Below, piece by piece: positions 1-5,860 of a stretch of 7,900 nucleotides of DNA (position 1 is its first letter; every line of letters starts with the position of its first letter). The position numbers and the translations under genes were made by a program. The notes below the pieces were generated by a model. That model was not told where the DNA came from. It did no database searches and saw only the letters and a program-made list of their open reading frames with translations. This DNA comes from an uncultured Bacteroidales bacterium (GTDB lineage: Bacteria; Bacteroidota; Bacteroidia; Bacteroidales; Paludibacteraceae). Where the stretch lies: the NCBI GenBank assembly GCA_946615455.1, contig CAMOHN010000045.1, positions 1 through 7,900 of the forward strand, in the 5' to 3' direction.

Positions 1-1317
1 GGGTGCCACTTTCAGACGGCCGCTGACATGCCGTGTAATCAACTCTTCTGCCAACTGCTCATCCATCAGGTCATAGCGAATGCCCGAACCGACAAACGAC
101 TTTTTCACAAAGGGCAGGGCATCCACTGTGTGATACAAGTCCAGCAATGCCGTGAAGTCTTGGCCGAGGTTCTTGCAGATGGTTGGTTGCAGGCACGAAG
201 GACGGGCACATCGCCGACATAGACTTTTGTCCTTGCCGCCGATACCGTACATGTTGGCAGACGGTCCACCTAAGTCGCTCAAATAGCCTTTCCAGTCGGG
301 CAGGTCCTTGAGCCGGTCAATCTGCCTGAGTATGCTTGCCTTGGAGCGGGACACAATCTGCTTGCCTTGGTGGGCAGAGATGGTGCAGAACGAACAGCCC
401 CCAAAGCAACCACGATGAATGCAGACTGAGAAACGAATCATCTCATAGGCGGGTATGCGCTTGTCCTTGTATTTGGGGTGGGGTAGGTACTGATAAGGCA
501 GGTCATAGATGTGGTCTAATACCTCTGTGCTGATAGGCGGATAGGGAGCATTGACCACCACTTTTCCCCTGCCGGTGGCTTGTTCTATAGGGCGGGACTC
601 CCACTTATTGGACTCGGTCTCAATGACACGAAAATTGTCGGCATGCAGGCGTTTGTCCCGTTGCTCCTGTTCATAGCTGTGCAGCACGATACGTTCAGGG
701 GCGATGTCTTCTTGCTCTGTGTAATAGGCAGTTTGGGGTATGTCGTGCCGAATACCTCGGCGGGCTATATCCACAATAGCCTGTTCGCCCATGCCATAGA
801 TGAGCAGGTCGGCACCCGAATCGACCAAGATGGAAGGCATCAAGCAGTCTGCCCAATAGTCGTAGTGGGACAGGCGGCGCATTGAGGCTTCGATGCCGCC
901 AATGACCACAGGCGTGTCGGGAAAGTGTTGCTTGATGATGCGGCAATAGGTGATGGTACAGTAGTCCGGGCGGTGTCCCGCTTTGCCGTCGGGCGAAAAA
1001 GCATCGTCCGAACGCAAACGACGATTGGCGGTATAGTGGTTGACCATCGAGTCCATAGCACCGGCTGTCACAGCAAAAAAGAGTCGCGGCTTACCCAGTT
1101 TGGTAAAGTCGCGATGGTCACCACGCCAGTCCGGCTGGGGAACAATAGCCACGCGGTAGCCGGCATCTTCCAGCACGCGACCGATGACGGCTGCACCGCA
1201 GGCAGGATGGTCTATGTAGGCATCGCCCGAAAAGAGTATGACATCCACACAATCCCAGCCGCGCAACTCCAACTCCTTGCGCGTGGTGGGCAGATATTGT
1301 TTCAGATCATACTGCAT
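1..1317 (-). CDS. ygiQ: YgiQ-family (UPF0313) radical SAM protein, C-terminus cut off by the window edge
   Basis: The frame is open from an ATG at 1317-1315 to base 1, giving 439 residues with no stop. The N-terminus (MQYDLKQYLPTTRKELELRG, then a VILFSGDAYIDHP stretch) matches the start typical of Bacteroidetes YgiQ proteins. A radical SAM Cx3Cx2C motif (CFGGCSFC, Cys304, Cys308 and Cys311) should bind a 4Fe-4S cluster and S-adenosylmethionine. A second conserved Cys cluster follows (CRRCARPSC, then C four residues on), as is usual for the family. The visible end reads HVSGRLKVAP, so the missing part is the C-terminal portion; E. coli YgiQ is about 740 residues and Bacteroidetes members are shorter, about 600-650. 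The start lies 25 nt after the dnaX stop, so the two are probably co-transcribed. A weak AAGG lies 8 nt before the ATG. The family's reaction and substrate are not established. Family assignment is secure; function is unknown. Confidence 0.93.
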   Translation of the reverse strand, partial: MQYDLKQYLPTTRKELELRGWDCVDVILFSGDAYIDHPACGAAVIGRVLEDAGYRVAIVPQPDWRGDHRDFTKLGKPRLFFAVTAGAMDSMVNHYTANRRLRSDDAFSPDGKAGHRPDYCTITYCRIIKQHFPDTPVVIGGIEASMRRLSHYDYWADCLMPSILVDSGADLLIYGMGEQAIVDIARRGIRHDIPQTAYYTEQEDIAPERIVLHSYEQEQRDKRLHADNFRVIETESNKWESRPIEQATGRGKVVVNAPYPPISTEVLDHIYDLPYQYLPHPKYKDKRIPAYEMIRFSVCIHRGCFGGCSFCTISAHQGKQIVSRSKASILRQIDRLKDLPDWKGYLSDLGGPSANMYGIGGKDKSLCRRCARPSCLQPTICKNLGQDFTALLDLYHTVDALPFVKKSFVGSGIRYDLMDEQLAEELITRHVSGRLKVAP

Positions 1318-1342
1318 GAGCCGTGCCTTGGTGTGTGCCAAA

Positions 1343-2950
1343 TCAGTCCAACATCAGACCCAAAGTGTCGCGAAAATCCTGCAATTCGCTGTGTTCTTTG
1401 AGCATGCGCTGCAGCTTCTCTTCGGCTGTATAAGCTATTTTCTCTTTAGGTGTGTCGTCAATCCGAACATCTATTTCTATTTCATCATTGGCGAGTGACT
1501 GTCTGAGGGTGGCAGTCAGGTCTTGACGGAAACGGTCAAACTCCTCTTTCTGCCATCGGTTGGCCACTATCAACACCACGTGGTTGTCCGTTAGGGTGGG
1601 CTGACAGGTGGACAAGATGGCTTGCAGACGCTCTTCCCGAGGGAATAAACCTTTAAGACCAATCCACGCGTCATTGAATTGGTCTGTTGTAAAAGGGGCT
1701 GCACCGGCGGGAATATTGATAGACGGAATGGCAGGCATGTTCTGCAGGCGTGACGGTGCCGATGGTTGCGCTTTAGGTTGCGCCTTGGCAGGTTGTGCAA
1801 CGGCTGCGGTCTTGGGCAGAGCAGGTGCAGAAGCGGCTGATGCGGTTTGCATGGCTTGGTCGTTCATGGCGCACCATTTGATGAGTGCCAACTCGACCGA
1901 CAAACGCTTGTTGGTGGATGTTCGGTATTGGATGTCGCACTGGTTGAGCAGATCCATGCTCTTGAATAGCCATACGGCGGGGCAGGCTTGGGCTTGCTCT
2001 TTGTATTGTTCGCGCACCGAGTCCGCTGTTTCCAATAAAGGGAGAGTCTGTTCGTCCTTGCTGACTAGCACATCGCGCAAATGACTCTCCAAACCGTTGA
2101 CGAACGTGCCGGCATCAAAGCCTTTGTGCAACACCTCGTCAAACAGCAGCAGTGCCTCACTCACATTGGCATGAAGGGAGGCATTGACCATGCGGAAATA
2201 ATAGTCGGTGTCCAATATGTTGAGCACATCGATGGTCTGCTTGTAGGTGATATGCTGTCCACAGAATGCTACCAACTGGTCAAAAACGGATAGGGCATCG
2301 CGCATACCGCCGTCGGCTTTCTTGGCCACCATGGCCAGTGCCTGTTCTTCGGCTTGGATGCCCTCTTTGAGAGCCACATGCTGCAAATGTCCGACAATGT
2401 CTGTTATGCCAATACGCTGAAAGTCATATACTTGGCAGCGACTCAATATGGTGGGCAACACCTTGTGCTTCTCGGTGGTAGCAAGAATGAAAATGGCATA
2501 CGAAGGCGGCTCTTCCAAGGTCTTCAACAAGGCATTGAAGGCGCCCGCCGAAAGCATGTGCACCTCGTCAATGATATAGACTTTGTACTTGCCCATCTGC
2601 GGGGGGATACGCACCTCCTGAATCAGGGTGCGGATGTCCTCCACCGAGTTGTTGCTGGCGGCGTCCAGCTCATGGATGTTGTAGCTGCGCTGTTCGTTGA
2701 AAGCACGGCACGACTCGCACTCGTTGCACGCCTCATGGTCGGCGGTGGGATTGAGACAGTTGATGGTCTTGGCAAAAATGCGGGCACAGGTGGCCTTACC
2801 TACACCGCGCGGACCGCAGAACAAGTAGGCATGCGCCAAGTGATTGGTGCGAATGGCATTGCGCAGCGTGTCCGTAAGCGACTGCTGACCCACCACCGAG
2901 TCAAAAGTTGTCGGCCGGTACTTGCGCGCCGAAACGATGTATTGCTCCAT
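1343..2950 (-). CDS. dnaX: DNA polymerase III subunit gamma/tau (clamp loader ATPase)
   Basis: A 535-residue protein starting MEQYIVSARKYRP. DnaX is the ATPase of the clamp loader, which opens the beta clamp and loads it on primed DNA. Visible in order: Walker A-like GPRGVGKAT (46-54), a four-Cys zinc site (Cys65, 75, 78, 81), Walker B IIDEVH (Asp128, Glu129), sensor 1 with ATTEKHK (157-163), the SRC arginine-finger motif (Arg171), sensor 2 GGMRDA (214-219), a helical collar to about 365, an Ala/Pro/Gln-rich linker (about 367-400) and a C-terminal domain. An in-frame ATG at 3058 would add 36 residues, but it lies inside rplT and upstream of the rplT terminator, so 2950 is preferred. No Shine-Dalgarno and no clear promoter are visible between the terminator and the start. 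No run of A like the E. coli dnaX frameshift site is seen, so only the long form is predicted. Residue 53 is Ala, where Thr or Ser is expected. Confidence 0.96.
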   Translation of the reverse strand: MEQYIVSARKYRPTTFDSVVGQQSLTDTLRNAIRTNHLAHAYLFCGPRGVGKATCARIFAKTINCLNPTADHEACNECESCRAFNEQRSYNIHELDAASNNSVEDIRTLIQEVRIPPQMGKYKVYIIDEVHMLSAGAFNALLKTLEEPPSYAIFILATTEKHKVLPTILSRCQVYDFQRIGITDIVGHLQHVALKEGIQAEEQALAMVAKKADGGMRDALSVFDQLVAFCGQHITYKQTIDVLNILDTDYYFRMVNASLHANVSEALLLFDEVLHKGFDAGTFVNGLESHLRDVLVSKDEQTLPLLETADSVREQYKEQAQACPAVWLFKSMDLLNQCDIQYRTSTNKRLSVELALIKWCAMNDQAMQTASAASAPALPKTAAVAQPAKAQPKAQPSAPSRLQNMPAIPSINIPAGAAPFTTDQFNDAWIGLKGLFPREERLQAILSTCQPTLTDNHVVLIVANRWQKEEFDRFRQDLTATLRQSLANDEIEIDVRIDDTPKEKIAYTAEEKLQRMLKEHSELQDFRDTLGLMLD

Positions 2951-2970
2951 CGGTAATTGGTTTTGGTGTC

Positions 2971-3012
2971 TTAAAAATAAGGCTGCATCAAAGACGGGTT
3001 TGACGCAGCCTT
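2971..3012 (-). terminator. Rho-independent terminator of infC-rpmI-rplT
   Basis: Arms 2979-2992 and 2999-3012 form a 14-bp stem with a 6-nt loop. The single mismatch is a G-U pair in minus-strand RNA. In that direction the stem is followed at once by ATTTTTAA (2978-2971). The right arm begins 17 nt after the rplT stop. The arrangement ends the ribosomal-protein transcript before dnaX, unless read-through supplies dnaX. Confidence 0.9.
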
Positions 3013-3029
3013 GTTTGATAAAAGAGTCT

Positions 3030-3383
3030 TTAGAGCGACTTCTTGGCTTGCTCGGCAATAGCTTTGAATGCTTGCGGCTGATTCATAGCCAGATCGGCAA
3101 GAACCTTGCGGTTGATTTCAACACCGGCTTTTTTGAGTGCACCCATCATCTGGCTGTAACTCATGCCCTCCAAGCGGGCGGCGGCATTGATACGCTGAAT
3201 CCACAATGCACGGAATGTGCGTTTCTTGTTCTTACGATCGCGATAAGCGTACTGGAGACCTTTCTCCCATGTGTTCTTGGCAACTGTCCATACATTAGCA
3301 CGGCCACCAAAGTTACCTCTTGTGAGGCTCATAATCTTCTTGCGACGAGCGCGTGAAGCTACATGATTTACTGATCTTGGCAT
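3030..3383 (-). CDS. rplT: 50S ribosomal protein L20
   Basis: A 117-residue basic protein starting MPRSVNHVASRARRKKIM, the usual length and start for L20. The family-typical stretches are present, including RGNFGGRANVW, YAYRDRKNKKRTFRALWI and RINAAARLEGMSYSQ. L20 binds 23S rRNA and is needed early in large-subunit assembly. In E. coli and B. subtilis it also represses its own operon by binding the mRNA. It is the last gene of infC-rpmI-rplT, 28 nt after rpmI, and is followed by an intrinsic terminator. The start is at the family's normal position, with no Shine-Dalgarno in front of it. Confidence 0.98.
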   Translation of the reverse strand: MPRSVNHVASRARRKKIMSLTRGNFGGRANVWTVAKNTWEKGLQYAYRDRKNKKRTFRALWIQRINAAARLEGMSYSQMMGALKKAGVEINRKVLADLAMNQPQAFKAIAEQAKKSL

Positions 3384-3411
3384 AATTCTGTAAATGTTTG
3401 GTGGTTAATAC

Positions 3412-3609
3412 TCAACGCAGCAGCAGCATTTCGCGCAAGCTACGCATGTTAGACTGATCGACCATGGCCACATGAGTCAAGTTGCGTTTCTGCTTCTTGG
3501 TCTTCTTGGTCAGGATGTGACTCTTGTAAGCGTGTTTACGCTTAATTTTACCCGTTCCGGTAAGAGCGAATCTTTTTTTAGCACCGGAATTAGTCTTTAC
3601 CTTTGGCAT
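3412..3609 (-). CDS. rpmI: 50S ribosomal protein L35
   Basis: A 65-residue, very basic protein (MPKVKTNSGAKKRFALTGTG, then KIKRKHAYKSHILTKKTKK). Length and sequence match bacterial L35 throughout. It is a structural component of the large ribosomal subunit. It sits between infC (73-nt gap, holding a hairpin) and rplT (28-nt gap), the normal order. The ATG is preceded by an A-rich stretch and no Shine-Dalgarno, as is common in Bacteroidetes. In E. coli, L35 translation is the target of L20 repression, with rplT coupled to it. Whether that holds here is unknown. Confidence 0.98.
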   Translation of the reverse strand: MPKVKTNSGAKKRFALTGTGKIKRKHAYKSHILTKKTKKQKRNLTHVAMVDQSNMRSLREMLLLR

Positions 3610-3648
3610 TTTTGTTAATGATTTAGTGAATAATTAGTATTTGTTTAG

Positions 3649-3678
3649 GGTCGTAGGTAGCCTTAGGACCTATCGACC
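3649..3678 (-). promoter_or_regulatory. Hairpin between infC and rpmI, possible control or processing element
   Basis: Bases 3649-3658 pair with 3668-3678 to give ten base pairs broken by one bulged base (3673), with a 9-nt loop. It begins 5 nt after the infC stop and ends about 40 nt before the rpmI ATG. In the minus direction it is not followed by a T-run (CTAAACAAATA comes next), so it does not look like an intrinsic terminator. The structure is visible; a role in RNA processing, mRNA stability or L20 binding is inference. Confidence 0.5.
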
Positions 3679-3682
3679 ATGG

Positions 3683-4237
3683 TTATTTCTTTGGCGCAAT
3701 GATGACAATCATGCGCTTGCCTTCCAACTTGGGCACTGCCTCGGGCTTGCCAAACTCCTCAAGGTCAGTGCAGAATCGTGCCAGCAGCAACTCACCTTGC
3801 TCCTTGAATAAAATGGAACGCCCGCGGAAGAAAACGTATGCCTTGACCTTGTCGCCGTCCTTGAGGAACTCTTGGGCATGCTTGAGCTTGAAATTATAGT
3901 CGTGCTCGTCGGTCTGAGGTCCGAAGCGAATCTCCTTGATGTCTATTTTCTTCGAGTTCTGCTTCTGCTCCTTCTCCTTGCGCTTTTTCTGATAGAGGAA
4001 CTTCTGATAGTCCAACACACGGCATACGGGCGGCTCGGCATTGGGACTGATCTCAACCAAATCCAAGTTCTGGTGATCGGCTATGCGTATAGCCTCTTCA
4101 TAAGAATATACACCTTGCTCGACATTGTCACCGACCAAACGAACTTCTCTTACGCCTCTTATCTTCTCGTTAATACGATGAGGCATTTCTTTTTCAATGC
4201 GGCCACGACGTTGCGGACCTGTTTGCGGATTTGCGAT
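3683..4237 (-). CDS. infC: Translation initiation factor IF-3, probable AUC start
   Basis: IF3 binds the 30S subunit, prevents premature joining of 50S, and rejects wrong initiator tRNA and start codons. The protein has the N-domain (HRINEKIRG to VCRVLDYQKFLYQ, about 20-82), a Lys-rich linker helix (84-98) and the C-domain (IKEIRFGPQTDEHDYNFKLK to LEGKRMIVIIAPKK, about 99-184). The first in-frame ATG is at 4186, but the coding frame runs further up to a stop at 4270-4268 with no ATG, GTG or TTG. An AAGGAGG (4252-4246) lies 8 nt before an ATC codon at 4237-4235. Starting there gives 184 residues and restores a basic N-terminus (ANPQTGPQRRGRIEKE). E. coli infC also starts at a rare codon (AUU), used for autoregulation. 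It is first in the operon with rpmI and rplT. Gene identity is certain; the AUC start is well supported but unproved. Confidence 0.95.
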   Translation of the reverse strand: MANPQTGPQRRGRIEKEMPHRINEKIRGVREVRLVGDNVEQGVYSYEEAIRIADHQNLDLVEISPNAEPPVCRVLDYQKFLYQKKRKEKEQKQNSKKIDIKEIRFGPQTDEHDYNFKLKHAQEFLKDGDKVKAYVFFRGRSILFKEQGELLLARFCTDLEEFGKPEAVPKLEGKRMIVIIAPKK

Positions 4238-4252
4238 GGCTGTGCCCTCCTT
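4235..4252 (-). promoter_or_regulatory. Strong Shine-Dalgarno and AUC start of infC
   Basis: AAGGAGG at 4252-4246 is followed by 8 nt and then ATC at 4237-4235. No other gene start in this window has a comparable Shine-Dalgarno, so it stands out and decides the infC start. A rare start codon could let IF3 limit its own translation, as in E. coli. Confidence 0.7.
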
Positions 4253-4301
4253 AAAAATAAAGTTGAACTATTTGTTAGTATGGTTGTTTCAGAAAAACGC
4301 G

Positions 4302-4332
4302 CAAAAGTACGGCATATTTCCGAGCCACCAAA
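4302..4332 (-). promoter_or_regulatory. Promoter of infC-rpmI-rplT (Bacteroidetes type)
   Basis: On the minus strand, TTTG (4332-4329), a 19-nt spacer and TACTTTTG (4309-4302) match the Bacteroidetes -33/-7 consensus. Transcription would begin near 4296, leaving a leader of roughly 60 nt before the AUC codon. A weaker second match lies upstream: TTTG at 4384-4381, 22 nt, then TATTTTTG at 4358-4351. It could be an alternative promoter. Confidence 0.7.
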
Positions 4333-4369
4333 CATTTTGCAAGAAAAAAACAAAAATAGTACGCACCCT

Positions 4370-4401
4370 CTTGCACACCGCAAAGGCATGGCGTACCTTT
4401 G
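4370..4401 (+). promoter_or_regulatory. Promoter of the lipoprotein gene (Bacteroidetes type)
   Basis: CTTG (4370-4373, three of four bases of the -33 box), a 20-nt spacer and TACCTTTG (4394-4401, full -7 match) precede the ATG at 4437. Transcription would start near 4408, giving a leader of about 30 nt. The -7 box lies in a 7-bp inverted repeat (GCAAAGG 4380-4386, CCTTTGC 4396-4402) and overlaps the weaker of the two minus-strand promoter matches. Confidence 0.7.
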
Positions 4402-4436
4402 CCCCGATTTATGCATACACTGAAAAGCAATATATC

Positions 4437-5819
4437 ATGAAAAAGAGCACTTTATTTCTGTTGGCACTCAGTGCCGTAATGGCGTTCTTCACTGCTTGTG
4501 ACGAGAAACGCTTCCCCTCTACACCGGGCAATCCGAACAATGCGGACACCACCGAGGTCACTCCCGCTGTGGATATTGATACCACCCAAGCCATCGCTCT
4601 GGCTCAGGCCAAGCAGCTCGTGGGGCAGCAAGTGGTCGTCAAGGGCTATGTCACTTCGGCATACGCCACATCCAGCAAGTATGAGAAAAAGACCCAGTCC
4701 GCCTGGCTGGCAGAGAATGCCTCCGACACCAAGGGTATCCTGCAAGCCTACTATCTTGAGGTAACAGACTCCGTATCCAAGGGCGACTACGTGGTGGCTC
4801 AAGGCACAGTGGATATCTATGTGAAAGCCAACAGCACCGATACAACCTATGAAATCAAAGACGGTAAGATGCAGATCTTACGCCGTGCTTCGGACAATAC
4901 ACCCGTCACTCCGACTGACCTCACCGGCGACGGTACCTTGGAGAATCCCTTCACCGTGAGCGATGTGATTGTGCTGAACAACAGCAAGTCGGGTAATTAC
5001 TATGTCAAAGGCTTTATTGTAGGTTGCATCAAGAAGGACTCCAAGGTTATGGCAGGGAATGTGGTAATAACCGAAGGCTTTGACAGCGAGACCAACATTG
5101 TGCTTGCCGATGCTGCCGACGAGACCGCCGAGGGCAAGATGATTCCCGTCCAACTGCCCAGCGGCGCACTGCGTACAGGACTGAACTTGGTTGCCAATCC
5201 GGCTAATCATGGTCAAGTGGTCGTCTTGTCAGGTAGTCTGGAAGCATACTTTGGTGCCGCCGGTGTGAAGACCCCCACCTATGCCAAAGTCGGCGACAAC
5301 GAGATAGGCAACAAGCCCGTTCAACCCACTGGTGAAGAGTTGCTCAACGAACCGCTGACCACCCAAGCCAGCTTCGACAAGTTCGTATGTATAAGCATGG
5401 AAGGCGACCAGAAATGGGTACTGAGCGACAAATATGGTGCTACCATGTCCGGCTACACGGATGGCGCATCCCATGCCAACGAGGACTGGCTGATCTCGCC
5501 TTTCTTCGATGCTGAAGGCAAATCGCCCGTCATCACGTTTGAACACGCTCGTGGTCCCAAGGGAAGCATGTCCGTTCCAACAGCCAATTATACCCTCTGG
5601 GTCAGCACAGACTATGCCGGCGAAGGCAGTCCTGCTGAGGCACACTGGACACAACTCGAAATACCCGTTCACGGCACAACAGCTTGGGGCTATGTCAGCA
5701 GTGGAGAAATAGCCATCCCCGGTTTCTGCTGTGGTAAGTCAACCTGCATCGCTTGGAAATATGTCTGCACTGACACCGAGTCTGCCACATGGGAAATAAA
5801 AAATGTAGTGGTCAAGTAA
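4437..5819 (+). CDS. Secreted lipoprotein with OB-like, DUF6359-like and adhesin-type jelly-roll domains
   Basis: A 460-residue protein. MKKSTLFLLALSAVMAFFTAC is a lipoprotein signal peptide with Cys21 as the lipidated residue, so it is expected to be anchored to the outer membrane. A Pro/Thr/Asp-rich linker (22-45) leads to an OB-like region (about 46-150; LVGQQVVVKGYVTSAY). Next is a region resembling DUF6359 (about 160-285; GTLENPFTVSDVI, YYVKGFIVG, NIVLADAADET, IPVQLPSGALR, GSLEAYFG). The C-terminal part (about 300-460; ANEDWLISPFFD to WEIKNVVVK) resembles the choice-of-anchor J/cleaved adhesin fold. No catalytic residues are recognised, so binding or a structural surface role is likelier than catalysis. 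Four Cys near the end (430, 431, 437, 444) are unusual for the fold. The frame stays open upstream to an ATG at 4197, but the signal peptide and promoter support 4437. Its 3' end overlaps a hairpin terminator. Confidence 0.88.
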   Translation: MKKSTLFLLALSAVMAFFTACDEKRFPSTPGNPNNADTTEVTPAVDIDTTQAIALAQAKQLVGQQVVVKGYVTSAYATSSKYEKKTQSAWLAENASDTKGILQAYYLEVTDSVSKGDYVVAQGTVDIYVKANSTDTTYEIKDGKMQILRRASDNTPVTPTDLTGDGTLENPFTVSDVIVLNNSKSGNYYVKGFIVGCIKKDSKVMAGNVVITEGFDSETNIVLADAADETAEGKMIPVQLPSGALRTGLNLVANPANHGQVVVLSGSLEAYFGAAGVKTPTYAKVGDNEIGNKPVQPTGEELLNEPLTTQASFDKFVCISMEGDQKWVLSDKYGATMSGYTDGASHANEDWLISPFFDAEGKSPVITFEHARGPKGSMSVPTANYTLWVSTDYAGEGSPAEAHWTQLEIPVHGTTAWGYVSSGEIAIPGFCCGKSTCIAWKYVCTDTESATWEIKNVVVK

Positions 5820-5830
5820 GACCACTACAT
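5795..5830 (-). terminator. Intrinsic terminator of the membrane enzyme gene, overlapping the lipoprotein 3' end
   Basis: Arms 5803-5813 and 5820-5830 pair perfectly over 11 bp around a 6-nt loop. On the minus strand the stem is followed by TTTTTATTT, so it should stop transcription of the 5861-7831 gene, 30 nt after its stop codon. On the plus strand the tail is CTCTTTGGG, so termination of the lipoprotein transcript would be weaker. The lipoprotein's last sense codons lie in one arm and its TAA in the loop. Confidence 0.85.
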
Positions 5831-5860
5831 CTCTTTGGGTTGCCGATTGGAACAACAGTC

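Noticed and set aside
1343..2950. Programmed frameshift in dnaX giving a short gamma form
   Set aside because: No A-rich slippery heptamer followed by a hairpin was found on the coding strand, so a short form is not supported.
2354..2956. 200-codon plus-strand open frame
   Set aside because: It is antisense to the conserved ATPase region of dnaX and resembles no family; a shadow of a GC-rich gene.
2951..3058. Longer dnaX start at 3058
   Set aside because: It overlaps rplT and runs through the rplT terminator hairpin. DnaX homologues begin at the Met at 2950.
4197..4436. Upstream extension of the lipoprotein gene by 80 codons
   Set aside because: It would place the lipoprotein signal peptide in mid-protein, overlap the start of infC, and begin upstream of the promoter found at 4370-4401.
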